A stretch of DNA of 25,135 nucleotides, taken from assembly GCA_965363355.1 (NCBI GenBank), contig CBDTTM010000015.1:1-25135 (forward strand), written 5' to 3'. The translations under genes were made by a program, and so were the position numbers. Shown in pieces: positions 1 to 7,765 of this stretch. This DNA is from CBDTTM01 sp965363355. Lineage in GTDB: Bacteria > Bacillota > Negativicutes > Selenomonadales > Selenomonadaceae. The notes under the pieces are model-generated. The model saw nothing but the letters and a program-made list of their open reading frames with translations. It was not told the origin of the DNA and made no database searches. Numbering within the stretch: position 1 is the first letter of the stretch; every line of letters begins with the position of its first letter.

Positions 1-207
1 ATCGCTCAAAGGTTCGATATCCCAACCAGCTCGATCATGTGCATCGGTGACAATTACAATGACATCGATATGCTCAAGTTCGCCGGACTAGGCATTGCCA
101 TGGGAAATGCTCCGAATGATGTGAAAAAGCAGGCAAAAAAAGTAACGAGTACCAATGACGAAGATGGCGTGGCTCTGGCCATTCAAAAATATTATTTTGG
201 GGAATAA
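1..207 (+). CDS. Cof-type HAD-superfamily phosphatase, C-terminal fragment
   Basis: Frame 1 is open from the window edge to TAA at 205-207, giving the last 68 residues of a protein whose start lies outside the window. It contains GDNYNDIDM, the GDxxND motif IV of haloacid dehalogenase hydrolases that helps bind the catalytic Mg2+. This is followed by the GIAMGNAP segment and the 'TSTNDEDGVA' ending typical of the Cof/YidA group. Members of that group are cytosolic sugar-phosphate or pyridoxal-phosphate phosphatases, but the substrate cannot be told from this fragment. The family assignment is from visible motifs; any specific substrate would be a guess. Confidence 0.87.
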   Translation: MAQRFDIPTSSIMCIGDNYNDIDMLKFAGLGIAMGNAPNDVKKQAKKVTSTNDEDGVALAIQKYYFGE

Positions 208-217
208 CTGCGGTTCA

Positions 218-226
218 TGCTATAAT
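218..226 (+). promoter_or_regulatory. Extended -10 promoter for the small membrane protein gene
   Basis: TGC-TATAAT just after the HAD gene stop matches an extended -10 (TGn-TATAAT). The -35 region is poor (TTGGGG around 197-202), as is common when a TG extension is present. A start near 233 would give a leader of about 36 nt before the ATG at 269. Inferred from sequence only. Confidence 0.4.
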
Positions 227-268
227 AATAACAGTCGTACTACTCTTCGGAAAGATTGGTGATTATCC

Positions 269-589
269 ATGGCAAGATTATCAAAACGCATCCAGCAAAA
301 AAACAAGAAACCAGCACCACCCCCGAAAGTAAAACCAGGACGGGACATCATGATCATTCTCTTGATTATCCTGACCTTCTCTATTTTGGCTTTTGGCTGG
401 CAAATCCTAGGCACGATAGACATTATCATGTATTCTATGCTCGGCGTTTCACTTGTTTGCAGTTACGTTCATCGGCACGCCGAATTGCCAGAAAACGTTC
501 ATCAATGGCTGGAACGAATTTGTCAGGCCTGCATGGGACTGGCTTTCATTTTCTTTCTTTACGTTGCCTATCTGCAATTTACCGCTTAA
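269..589 (+). CDS. Small membrane protein of unknown function
   Basis: This 106-residue protein has a basic N-terminus (residues 1-25, rich in Lys/Arg and with a PAPPPK run). It has about three hydrophobic segments, at roughly 27-45, 50-67 and 87-104, so it is probably an inner-membrane protein with its basic N-terminus in the cytoplasm. The ATG at 269 follows a weak GGAAAG-type ribosome site. An extended -10 precedes the gene and a terminator follows 15 bases after its stop, so it is probably a single-gene transcript, though read-through from the HAD gene is possible. I do not recognise the family and no catalytic motif is visible. It is a believable gene because of its start, its hydrophobic pattern and the flanking signals. 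Confidence 0.7.
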   Translation: MARLSKRIQQKNKKPAPPPKVKPGRDIMIILLIILTFSILAFGWQILGTIDIIMYSMLGVSLVCSYVHRHAELPENVHQWLERICQACMGLAFIFFLYVAYLQFTA

Positions 590-604
590 TCACACTTCAA
601 AAAA

Positions 605-633
605 GGCCATCTGCCTCGCAGGTGGTCTTTTTG
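605..633 (+). terminator. Rho-independent terminator after the small membrane protein gene
   Basis: A 10-bp stem (605-614 with 618-627, two G-U pairs) with a 3-nt loop is followed by a T run at 628-632. It lies 15 bases after the stop codon at 589. Confidence 0.85.
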
Positions 634-649
634 TTATCTATATCCGTAG

Positions 650-685
650 AAAAAACAAAGGGCTTGCTGAAAATCCAGCAAGCCC
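650..685 (-). terminator. Rho-independent terminator of the mannose-family PTS operon
   Basis: A perfect 10-bp GC-rich stem (660-669 with 676-685) and a 6-nt loop are followed on the minus strand by a T-rich tract (complement of 650-659). It lies 56 bases beyond the IID stop codon and faces the + strand terminator at 605-633. Confidence 0.85.
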
Positions 686-741
686 CAAAGAGCGACCAAC
701 CTCGCTCTCTTATTATGAAGATATCCTTGCCTTACAACCTT

Positions 742-1563
742 TTAAGCGAATAAGCCAACGGCATAACCAACAATGCCAATTGCAAACAAACCCAAAATGA
801 TGAGCAACGGATTGATGCCTTTTTTAAGCAAATACATGCAGGCAAAAGTCATAAGAAGTGGAATGATGCCTGGCATCAAGCTGTCTAATACCGACTGCAC
901 TGTCGTAATGACGACCTTGCCATCACTTGCCGTATACGTTGAAAGAACAAACGGCATATTTACCGTTGTCCATTTGGCAACCAAAGCTCCCATGACGAGC
1001 AACCCGAGCACAGAAGCACCTTCTGTGAGGTATCTGAGTTTATTGCCACCAATATCGGAAACGAGTTGCGTTCCCTTTTCATAACCATACATGACACCAT
1101 ACCAGTTGGTCGCCAAACGAATCACATTAAAAGCTATAAAGAAAATCAATGGACCGAGCAGGCTTCCCGTCAAAGCAATGCCAGCACCCAATGCCGCCAG
1201 TACCGGACGCAAGGTCCCCCAAAAAATCGGATCGCCGACGCCTGCCAGCGGACCGATCAGTCCGATTTTGACACCGCTGATGGTCGCTTCGCTAATATCT
1301 GCACCATTGGCCTTTTGCTCTTCCATCGCCGCTATGATTCCCATAATCGGTGTAGCCAAAAACGGCTGCGTATTGAAAAATTCTAAATGGCGCTGCAGAG
1401 CTGCCTTGAGGTCATCGCCTTTATAAAGCTTCTTTAATGCTGGAATCATCGAAACACAAAAGCCGATTGCCTGCATTCTTTCAAAATTAAAAGAACCTAA
1501 TAAGAAATTCGAGCGGATGAATATAGAAACTAGATCACTTTTTGTCAATGTTTTTTCAGCCAT
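742..1563 (-). CDS. PTS system mannose/fructose/sorbose-family IID component
   Basis: This 273-residue integral membrane subunit forms the sugar-translocating channel with IIC in mannose-family phosphotransferase systems. The protein begins MAEKTLTKSDL and carries the family's 'RSNFLLGSFNFERMQAIGF' start and the LIGPLAGVGDPIFWGT loop near residues 125-140. The C-terminal third is strongly hydrophobic, as usual for IID. I chose the ATG at 1563 over the longer open frame to 1635 because GAGGAGG sits 8-14 bases before it and the family start aligns there. It is the last gene of the operon, 20 bases after IIC. Mannose-family specificity is broad, so the sugar is not determined. Confidence 0.93.
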   Translation of the reverse strand: MAEKTLTKSDLVSIFIRSNFLLGSFNFERMQAIGFCVSMIPALKKLYKGDDLKAALQRHLEFFNTQPFLATPIMGIIAAMEEQKANGADISEATISGVKIGLIGPLAGVGDPIFWGTLRPVLAALGAGIALTGSLLGPLIFFIAFNVIRLATNWYGVMYGYEKGTQLVSDIGGNKLRYLTEGASVLGLLVMGALVAKWTTVNMPFVLSTYTASDGKVVITTVQSVLDSLMPGIIPLLMTFACMYLLKKGINPLLIILGLFAIGIVGYAVGLFA

Positions 1564-1583
1564 GATAAATTCCTCCTCTATAA

Positions 1584-2378
1584 TCACATTAAATCTGAAT
1601 CGTCGATCGCGTCGATACTGCCGCCACTGACGCATCCCGTGGCATTGAGTTCACGAGCCAATGATTTCACATGGAAATACGCACAGATCAGACCGACCGC
1701 ACCAAACCCAATCAAGTTGATATTGGTGAAAACTGCCAATAAGAATCCGAGAAAGAAAAATGGCATTAATGATTTGGCATTCATCATATTAATGACCATG
1801 GCATATCCGACAACAACGATAAAACCACCAGATACTTGGAGTCCCCTTGTAATGACCTCCGGAATAGCGCCGAGCAAGGCGTTGACTGTGTCCGTACCTG
1901 CGACCAACCCAACGAGAGCTGCCGGAACAGCTACACGGATAGCTTGAAGCATCAAACCGAGGAAATGGCACATTTCGATGCCGCGAATGTTGCCTTCAGC
2001 AGCATATTTATCCGCCAAATGCTGAAAGAATACCGTAATCGTCCGAACGAAGATAGTCAGTACCTGTCCAGCAGCAGCGATAGGAATTGCGATTGCAATG
2101 CCCGCACCGATGGATTGATGTCCAATAATGACCAAGATTGCCGAGATGACACTAGCTAAAGCCGCGTCTGGCGCCATTGCCGCACCGACATTCATCCAGC
2201 CAAGAGCGAGCATCTCAAGCGTACCACCAAGAATAATACCAGTCGTGATATCTCCGAGGACCAAACCCACTAAGGTACAAGCGATGAGTGGGCGATGTGT
2301 CTGCGCTTCATCAAGGACGCTTCCCATCCCAGAAATTGCCGCAACGATAATCAGTAAAATAAGAGTTCCTGTTTCCAT
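1584..2378 (-). CDS. PTS system mannose/fructose/sorbose-family IIC component
   Basis: This 264-residue polytopic membrane protein is the IIC half of the mannose-family channel. It begins METGTLILLIIVAAISGMG and keeps the conserved 'THRPLIACTLVGLVLGD' and 'GGTLEMLALGWMNVGAAMAPD' segments near residues 27-70. The rest is hydrophobic helices and the length is normal for the family. The ATG at 2378 follows a GGGG ribosome site. It lies 28 bases after IIB and 20 bases before IID, so all four components are clearly in one operon. It works with IID to bind and transport a hexose that IIB then phosphorylates. The exact sugar is unknown. Confidence 0.94.
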   Translation of the reverse strand: METGTLILLIIVAAISGMGSVLDEAQTHRPLIACTLVGLVLGDITTGIILGGTLEMLALGWMNVGAAMAPDAALASVISAILVIIGHQSIGAGIAIAIPIAAAGQVLTIFVRTITVFFQHLADKYAAEGNIRGIEMCHFLGLMLQAIRVAVPAALVGLVAGTDTVNALLGAIPEVITRGLQVSGGFIVVVGYAMVINMMNAKSLMPFFFLGFLLAVFTNINLIGFGAVGLICAYFHVKSLARELNATGCVSGGSIDAIDDSDLM

Positions 2379-2406
2379 AAAAATAGCCCCTTTCGATTTT
2401 TGATAT

Positions 2407-2898
2407 TTATAATAATTTCATTGCCTGTAATTTTTCGATGACATCAACTTTAGGATCTTTTACAAGTTGTCTCATCTCAAGCTTTACACCGAGATCACTG
2501 AGTTTTTTAAGTGAATCGACGTCTTGTTCATTTACAGAAACTGCTGGTGATATCTGTGTTTTCCCCTCCACATAACGCATCCCGCCAAGATTGACGAGGT
2601 CAAACGGCACGCCGCCTTCGACCATGCGAAGAACATCCGTTGGATTGGTGAACAAAAAGAATGTCTTGAAGCTATCGTATTTCGGGTTTTTAAACGCCTC
2701 AATTGCTTTTGCCACCGGCACGATATAAGCTTTAAGACCCGGCGGAGCCACTTGCAAAACGAGCTGTTTACGAAGCTCATCTTGTGCTACCTCATCACTG
2801 CAGCACATAATACGATTGCAATCATAGGTTTTGACCCATACCGTTGCAACTTGACCATGGATTAAACGATCATCGATTCTAACATAACTGATTTCCAT
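2407..2898 (-). CDS. PTS system mannose/fructose/sorbose-family IIB component
   Basis: This 163-residue cytoplasmic phosphotransfer subunit takes phosphate from IIA on a histidine and passes it to the incoming sugar. The N-terminal IRIDDRLIHGQV-type motif is present ('VRIDDRLIHGQVATVWV'), placing the phospho-histidine at residue 14. 'PFDLVNLGGMRYVEGKT' near the middle is also typical. I chose the ATG at 2898 because GGAGG lies 8 bases before it. The open frame extends 11 codons further (to 2931), but those codons are not family-like. It is separate from IIA (55 bases apart) rather than a IIAB fusion. By analogy with B. subtilis LevE it may also phosphorylate the PRD2 domain of the neighbouring LevR-type activator. 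Confidence 0.94.
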   Translation of the reverse strand: MEISYVRIDDRLIHGQVATVWVKTYDCNRIMCCSDEVAQDELRKQLVLQVAPPGLKAYIVPVAKAIEAFKNPKYDSFKTFFLFTNPTDVLRMVEGGVPFDLVNLGGMRYVEGKTQISPAVSVNEQDVDSLKKLSDLGVKLEMRQLVKDPKVDVIEKLQAMKLL

Positions 2899-2953
2899 TG
2901 TTTTTCCTCCGTTCAAATCAAAAGTGTCCAATTTTCAGTAAATCATCTATTTC

Positions 2954-3388
2954 TTATAATTCATCCTCGCCACTATCTTTTAGAAGTGTTCGATGAAAAT
3001 TATTCAAGCCCATCTTCCCTGCCTCGATCGCTTTTTCGGTGAGCTCGACGATGGAAAGTTCTTCTGAGCCGCTGCTTTGTACGCTCATCATTTCGATGAG
3101 CATCGGCAGATTTACACCAGCGACGACACCGTAAGAATCGGATTGCATGGCGATACGGCACGCTGCATTATACGGGCTGCCACCAAAAAGATCGTTGAGA
3201 AATATTACACCATCTTTTGTATCGAGTTCCTCGAGTGCTGCTTCATATTCTTTTACTAAATCCTCTACCCCCTTCCCTGGAATAAGATGAATCGATTTTA
3301 CATTGCTCGACGAACCGAAAATCATTTCCGCCGTACTAAGCAATTCCCGGGCAAAATAACCATGAGTTCCTATAATGATTGCCAGCAT
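2954..3388 (-). CDS. PTS system mannose-family IIA component
   Basis: This 144-residue cytoplasmic EIIA accepts phosphate from HPr. The start MLAIIIGTHGYFARELL places the active-site histidine at residue 9, as in the mannose family. 'DGVIFLNDLFGGSPYNAA' near residues 58-76 is the conserved loop around the second active-site region. GAGGAGG precedes the ATG at 3388. It is the first gene of the operon and lies about 65 bases downstream of the start predicted from the sigma-54 promoter at 3464-3479. The length and separate IIA/IIB arrangement are normal for Firmicute Man-family operons. Confidence 0.94.
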   Translation of the reverse strand: MLAIIIGTHGYFARELLSTAEMIFGSSSNVKSIHLIPGKGVEDLVKEYEAALEELDTKDGVIFLNDLFGGSPYNAACRIAMQSDSYGVVAGVNLPMLIEMMSVQSSGSEELSIVELTEKAIEAGKMGLNNFHRTLLKDSGEDEL

Positions 3389-3463
3389 AAGCAGCCTCCT
3401 CTTTTTCGTACAATAATAAAATCTTTATCATTGTATAATTTTTTTATATACACCTTTATGTAT

Positions 3464-3479
3464 TGCAAGTGTCGTGCCA
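3464..3479 (-). promoter_or_regulatory. Sigma-54 (RpoN) -24/-12 promoter of the PTS operon
   Basis: Read on the minus strand the site is TGGCAC-N5-TTGCA, an exact match to the sigma-54 consensus with correct spacing. It points at the IIA gene (predicted start near 3454). The gene upstream, at 3645-6428, encodes an activator with the GAFTGA loop that contacts sigma-54. Consensus and context agree, so this is one of the best-supported regulatory sites in the window. Confidence 0.92.
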
Positions 3480-3499
3480 ACTTGTGTGTCAATAAAAAA

Positions 3500-3604
3500 A
3501 GCGCTGTTTTCCAAGGCACCAACAAAAACATCCGACAGTTTATGACACACTATAAAATAATATGACATACTATCATGTTTATTGGCACACTGTAAAACAG
3601 CGCT
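3500..3604. repeat. Inverted repeat flanking the upstream activation region
   Basis: An 11-bp sequence at 3500-3510 (AGCGCTGTTTT) recurs as its exact reverse complement at 3594-3604, 83 bp apart. The arms bracket most of the direct-repeat ladder. Their role is unknown. The AGCGCT core is only loosely like a catabolite (cre) site, because the outer TG/CA positions do not fit. Confidence 0.6.
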
Positions 3605-3618
3605 GACACAGTATTCAA
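3543..3618. promoter_or_regulatory. Putative upstream activation sequence for the LevR-type activator (four phased direct repeats)
   Basis: Four related units beginning TGRCAYAstrT start at 3543, 3563, 3583 and 3604 (for example TGACACACTATAAAA and TGGCACACTGTAAAA). The 20-21 bp spacing is close to two helical turns, so bound proteins would lie on one face of the DNA. The block is about 65-140 bp upstream of the sigma-54 promoter, the usual enhancer distance. The repeats are seen directly. Binding by the adjacent activator is inferred. Confidence 0.6.
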
Positions 3619-3644
3619 TTCAATGGCAGATTTTCATTATAGAC

Positions 3645-6428
3645 TTAAATCATTGAAGCAATCAATGCCTTTTCATCTCTTGTTAAAGTAATTTTTATCG
3701 AATTCTCAAAAACCACAGCCGCTTCATCGACACACATAAGCTTATTTTCGTCAATTGGCGGATACTCCTCTTCATCATATAATAGGCCATTGTGCATGAC
3801 CATGCGCTCCAACGCACAACCGCAGTGCACCAAAAGCCTTATTCTTTGCGGGTTGCTCAACTGATAGCCAAGATTCTTTTCCAAACAAGCATCAAATTTC
3901 AATAGTGTGTCAATAATCTTGGCAGGATTCAAATACGTGAGCATTTCAATCAAGCTTTCTTCACAAAAGCTTCTGAGCACGAGATTTTTATTTTGCACCG
4001 GCAGCCTCGAACTCCCCATGCCTAGAAGTGTTTGCAAAATACTTTCGATTTCTCCATCAATGACCTTTTCCAGCGGAATATATGGTATGTCACATTTAGG
4101 ATTGGCGACACCAACAACTGCAATGATGTGATAATCCATCGTAAGTTGTGCAATCGATTCTTTGACCTTAAACAACCCAATCGGAATTACTTTTATTGGC
4201 CGTGGTGCCATCGTCAAAAGCAAATCTTCCAAAATCCGCTGCAACTTTTCTGCCGTCCCTTTGCCAGAAGCACAAATGGTCACAACGGCCTCCGCTTTTT
4301 TTAGCTGTCCGGCTGCAAGCGGAGCCACACTGTTTTCATAGCCCTTAAAATTGGTGAGCGATTCATAAACCGCATTGAGGCTGATGCCGCTGACATCCGC
4401 TTTACGAATCGCTTCAAGTACAAGCGGTGTTGATACCATGTCGATTGTCTGTACCGAAACCTTAAGCTGCTCACTGATAAGCGGCCCAAAATTGACAATT
4501 GACCCCATATCGGTGAGCAATAAAATTCCTTTTTGGCAGTCGCGTTGCTGCAATTGTTGGATGAGTTTTTCATACACTTCCTGTGGCTGAAGTTCAAGCG
4601 GCATATCTAATACGATCAGGTTCTTCAAATCGACATTGAGCAATTTTTGCGCGACATCAGTCATGGAGCTGGCTGTATGCATGCCATGCATGATTACGGC
4701 AATGATGATCTTATCCTCATCATCATCTTCTTTCAACGAACTGAGCAGCATGGCAAAATATTCGACTTCAGCTGGTGGAACCGTTATGTGGTAATAATCT
4801 TCAATCTTCTCCTTGATTTCTATTGCCAGCTGAAATTCTTCACTATCTTGGCTCACCGTTCCCTCGATTGCATGCGAGAGCAATGGCTGCTTAGCCCGGA
4901 TTCGTTTGAAAAATACGCCCAGATGCAAACTGAACGCATATAAAAATCGATCGAGTGAACCAATCTTTAAATGTTTTTGCACAATAGCTGCAATTTCTTC
5001 CGTAAAATCAATCAAGTCATAATCAATGATTTTGAGCAAACGATCATGCACGGACATCTTGAAATCGCTTTGCTGGTTGCAAAACGATTTTATATAGGCG
5101 TTCACATCAGCTGCAATCATCTGTTTGATTACGGAGCTTTCAATATTTTCACTTTTCATCGCCTTTATTTTCTTATCAACGAGATGATATAGATTAAATG
5201 ACGTATCTTCCATTTCTTCCATCGGAAGCTTACGTCCCCCTGTCGGCGTCAGCAAGAGAGGCTCCGTGATGTATTCGCTGATCAGTGCCAAATCCCGGCG
5301 ATTGGCACTTAGCGCCAAAAGACCGGCTTTAATGGATGCCGGCAAAAGCTTGAAATCGATTTCAATGAATTCGGGATTGTCGATACCATTCAAAAAAGCT
5401 TGTGCACACAAAAGCTTGATATTAGATTTCATTTGGCCGACATTGCCAGCACCGATACTTCCAATCAAAGCCTTTAAGGCCTCGACTGTGATTTTCACGG
5501 GTTTATGAATTGAACGGACCTCATTGGCCAGCAGCAATTTCGTAATTTCGAGTTTTTCTTCCATCGACCTGTTGAGCAGCGGCTGAATCTTTATGATATT
5601 AGGAATACGCCGCATAAAAGTCTTTGTCAGCACTGAATCTGGATTTTCCGTCGTGGCTCCGATAATGAGCACAGTTGCCTTACGATCACGCGTCGTCTCA
5701 CCAAGACGATTAAACGTCCCTGTATCCATGAAATAAAACAGCATTTCCTGACCCTCTGGCGGCAAACGGTGAATTTCATCGAGGAATAATATGCCTTGGT
5801 CCGCTGCTTCGACCAAACCTGGTTTTACCGTATCCGCACCAGTGAAAGCCCCCTTATTGTGCCCAAAGATATGGGAGAGCAACAGCTGGGGATTGTTATA
5901 GTAATCCGCACAATTAAAGGTAATAAATGGTGTTTTATCATCAAAACGATCTATGCTGCGCCCATACTCATGCATCATATGGGCAAATAAAGTCTTGCCG
6001 ACCCCAGTCTGCCCAACGATCAAAGTATGAAGACCATGCGGTGGATACAAAATGGCCGCTTTTGCCTGCTCGATTTGCTTTTTGAGGCTGCCGTCGGATC
6101 CGATCAGGCAATCAAAGGCGCTCTTGGTCCGGGCTACGCCCTCAACTGGCGTTAAAGCTGCCACCTCCTGCATCAACTTAGCTTGGCTTTCACCACTATG
6201 GCTTTGTTCAAAGACAGCCTTATCAAAATAACGCACCGGACGACCAGAAAATTTGACGATTTTCCCCTGGCGATGCAAATTGTTCAATTCACGGCTGACA
6301 TTGCTGCGAATGATCTGGAGGCGTTCTGCAATTTCACCAGCTTCAATGCCTATGGGCTCACCGGCTTGCAGAGTTTCACCCGCAGACCATTCTTGTATAA
6401 ATTGGTATATTTTATCTATGCGTTTCAT
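3645..6428 (-). CDS. levR: LevR/ManR-type sigma-54-dependent transcriptional activator with PTS regulation domains
   Basis: This 927-residue activator is expected to switch on the adjacent PTS operon. Domains in order: an N-terminal winged helix-turn-helix (about 1-70); a AAA+ sigma-54 interaction domain (about 105-345) with Walker A GQTGVGKT at 139-146, the sigma-54-contacting GAFTGA at 193-198 and Walker B ILFLDE at 213-218; PRD1 (about 460-565); an EIIA-Man-like domain (about 573-700) with H581 and H584 in VIMHGMHTASSM; an EIIB-like domain (about 712-780) with C719; and PRD2 (about 820-927) with H868. In B. subtilis LevR, His585 and His869 are the PTS-controlled residues, and H581/H584 and H868 fall where these are expected. 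The ATG at 6428 follows GAAGAGG. LevR is a family-level name. Confidence 0.93.
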   Translation of the reverse strand: MKRIDKIYQFIQEWSAGETLQAGEPIGIEAGEIAERLQIIRSNVSRELNNLHRQGKIVKFSGRPVRYFDKAVFEQSHSGESQAKLMQEVAALTPVEGVARTKSAFDCLIGSDGSLKKQIEQAKAAILYPPHGLHTLIVGQTGVGKTLFAHMMHEYGRSIDRFDDKTPFITFNCADYYNNPQLLLSHIFGHNKGAFTGADTVKPGLVEAADQGILFLDEIHRLPPEGQEMLFYFMDTGTFNRLGETTRDRKATVLIIGATTENPDSVLTKTFMRRIPNIIKIQPLLNRSMEEKLEITKLLLANEVRSIHKPVKITVEALKALIGSIGAGNVGQMKSNIKLLCAQAFLNGIDNPEFIEIDFKLLPASIKAGLLALSANRRDLALISEYITEPLLLTPTGGRKLPMEEMEDTSFNLYHLVDKKIKAMKSENIESSVIKQMIAADVNAYIKSFCNQQSDFKMSVHDRLLKIIDYDLIDFTEEIAAIVQKHLKIGSLDRFLYAFSLHLGVFFKRIRAKQPLLSHAIEGTVSQDSEEFQLAIEIKEKIEDYYHITVPPAEVEYFAMLLSSLKEDDDEDKIIIAVIMHGMHTASSMTDVAQKLLNVDLKNLIVLDMPLELQPQEVYEKLIQQLQQRDCQKGILLLTDMGSIVNFGPLISEQLKVSVQTIDMVSTPLVLEAIRKADVSGISLNAVYESLTNFKGYENSVAPLAAGQLKKAEAVVTICASGKGTAEKLQRILEDLLLTMAPRPIKVIPIGLFKVKESIAQLTMDYHIIAVVGVANPKCDIPYIPLEKVIDGEIESILQTLLGMGSSRLPVQNKNLVLRSFCEESLIEMLTYLNPAKIIDTLLKFDACLEKNLGYQLSNPQRIRLLVHCGCALERMVMHNGLLYDEEEYPPIDENKLMCVDEAAVVFENSIKITLTRDEKALIASMI

Positions 6429-6455
6429 TCGATCGCCTCTTCACTCTTTATTGCT

Positions 6456-6467
6456 CAGACCGGTCTG
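6456..6467. promoter_or_regulatory. Perfect 12-bp palindrome in the activator gene's 5' region
   Basis: CAGACCGGTCTG is a perfect palindrome 28 bases upstream of the LevR-type ATG, in a 5' region where I could not identify a convincing -35/-10 pair. It could be an operator controlling activator synthesis. No known regulator is assigned. Confidence 0.35.
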
Positions 6468-6533
6468 GTTTTATTTTTTCTGGCCTCAACTGCCTCTTTT
6501 CCCTTACCTTATGTATTTGGGCAAAATCTGCTC

Positions 6534-6580
6534 AAAAAAAGACTGCCCCATCGGCGAAAATTCGCTAATGCGGCAGTCTT
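6534..6580 (-). terminator. Rho-independent terminator after the rubrerythrin gene
   Basis: A 9-bp stem (6539-6547 with 6572-6580) encloses a loop that can itself pair weakly. On the minus strand it is followed by a run of eight T. It starts 11 bases after the rubrerythrin stop codon and separates that gene from the activator gene. Confidence 0.85.
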
Positions 6581-6590
6581 CGTTATTTTA

Positions 6591-7124
6591 TCAATAATTT
6601 TCCGCTTTTACTTGGAAATAAGCCTTCGGATGATCACATATTGGGCAAATCTCCGGAGCCTTGTCCCCTACATATACATGTCCACAATTAGCACACTGCC
6701 AAATGACTTTGTCATCTTTTTGGAAAACTTTATCTTCTTCTACATTGGCTAAAAGCAATTGATATCTTTCATCATGCTCTTTTTCGATTTTAGCAACGCC
6801 TTCGAATAAGAATGCAATCTTTGTGAAACCCTCTTCTCTGGCTGTTTTGGCAAACCCTGGATACATCGATGTCCATTCATAATTTTCGCCAGCTGCAGCA
6901 TCTTTAAGATTTTCTGCAGTCGAGCCTATTCCATGAACAAGTTTAAACCAAATCTTAGCATGTTCTTTTTCATTGCCTGCGGTTTCTTCAAAAAGGCTGG
7001 CAATCTGAACATACCCTTCACTCTTTGCCTTCGACGCGTAATACGTGTATTTGTTACGAGCCTGCGATTCTCCGGCAAACGCCTCTAATAAATTTTTCTC
7101 GGTCTGTGAACCTTTTAAATCCAT
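6591..7124 (-). CDS. rbr: Rubrerythrin
   Basis: This 177-residue cytosolic non-haem iron protein reduces hydrogen peroxide in anaerobes. The N-terminal four-helix diiron domain (about 1-135) has the two EKEH motifs (52-55 and 114-117) and E19, consistent with the carboxylate-bridged diiron site. The C-terminal rubredoxin-like domain (about 141-172) has C144-x2-C147 and C160-x2-C163 for one Fe. I use the ATG at 7124, preceded by AAAGGGG, because it aligns with the usual MDLKGSQTEKNL start. The open frame to 7160 has no family-like sequence. It has its own promoter (7201-7228) and terminator, so it is a single-gene unit. Electron donors are not visible nearby. Confidence 0.95.
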   Translation of the reverse strand: MDLKGSQTEKNLLEAFAGESQARNKYTYYASKAKSEGYVQIASLFEETAGNEKEHAKIWFKLVHGIGSTAENLKDAAAGENYEWTSMYPGFAKTAREEGFTKIAFLFEGVAKIEKEHDERYQLLLANVEEDKVFQKDDKVIWQCANCGHVYVGDKAPEICPICDHPKAYFQVKAENY

Positions 7125-7168
7125 CCAAAATCGCCCCTTTAATCGTATTTTTTTAGCCAATCACGAAA

Positions 7169-7190
7169 AACCAATTGTTTAACAATGGTT
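7169..7190. promoter_or_regulatory. Dyad in the rubrerythrin leader (possible operator)
   Basis: ATTGTT-T-AACAAT (7174-7186) is a perfect 6-1-6 dyad, and the flanks AACCA/TGGTT extend it with a one-base offset. It covers roughly +4 to +25 relative to the start predicted from the promoter at 7201-7228, a classic repressor position. It does not match a PerR box well, and the regulator is unknown. Confidence 0.4.
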
Positions 7191-7200
7191 CTTGCTCATT

Positions 7201-7228
7201 ATTATATAGCAAAACCACGTAAAGTCAA
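7201..7228 (-). promoter_or_regulatory. Sigma-70-type promoter of rubrerythrin
   Basis: On the minus strand TTGACT (7223-7228) and TATAAT (7201-7206) are separated by 16 bp, a near-consensus vegetative promoter. It gives a leader of about 70 nt before the ATG at 7124. Confidence 0.75.
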
Positions 7229-7261
7229 TAAATCTTTGCACCCTGTTTTTCGGTCAAATCC

Positions 7262-7765
7262 TCACATATCCTTGGCTGCAACAGGGCCTCTCGATAAGGC
7301 GATAGCACCAGTTCGTGCTATTTCGACGATTTCATAATCCGACAAGACTTCGCACAGCGCATCAATCTTGCTTTGCTCGCCCGTTAACTCAATTACGACA
7401 TTCTCCCTGCTGACATCGACGATCTTCGCCCGAAAGATATTGACGACATTGCTGATATCCGCCCTTGTCGCCGGCGTTGCCTTAACCTTCAAAAGGACCA
7501 ACTCACGCTTGATGGAGTCAACCTCGCTTAAATTGACGATCTTGATGACATCAATGAGTTTTGATAACTGGTTGACGACCTGTTCGAGCTCTTGCTGGCT
7601 GTCAACTGAAACAACGATATTGATGCGCGTCACATCGGCTTCTTCTGTGTATCCGGCGGCAATGCTTTCAATATTGAATGCACGTCGGCTGATAAGCCCA
7701 GCAACATGCGTGAGTACGCCCGGCTTATTATCTACCAAAACTGCCAATACATATTTTTTCATCAT
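7262..7765 (-). CDS. ilvN: Acetohydroxyacid (acetolactate) synthase small regulatory subunit
   Basis: This 167-residue regulatory subunit of the enzyme for the first common step of valine, leucine and isoleucine synthesis confers end-product (valine) feedback. An N-terminal ACT domain (about 3-77) begins KYVLAVLVDNKPGVLTHVAG, followed by FNIESIAAGYTEE, both typical. The C-terminal IlvN domain (about 85-160) includes ELVLLKVKA and the ending 'EIARTGAIALSRG'. Its ATG overlaps the ilvB stop by 4 bases (ATGA), implying translational coupling. The start could equally be the second Met (7762), which lies at a better distance from GGGGG. No terminator was found before the rubrerythrin promoter. Confidence 0.95.
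   Translation of the reverse strand: MMKKYVLAVLVDNKPGVLTHVAGLISRRAFNIESIAAGYTEEADVTRINIVVSVDSQQELEQVVNQLSKLIDVIKIVNLSEVDSIKRELVLLKVKATPATRADISNVVNIFRAKIVDVSRENVVIELTGEQSKIDALCEVLSDYEIVEIARTGAIALSRGPVAAKDM

Noticed and set aside
1564..1635. Longer N-terminus for the IID protein
   Set aside because: The extra residues are not family-like, overlap the end of IIC, and lie upstream of a strong GAGGAGG site that serves the ATG at 1563.
3583..3597. TGGCAC in the repeat ladder as a second sigma-54 promoter on the + strand
   Set aside because: There is no TTGC at the required spacing; the word is part of the direct-repeat unit.
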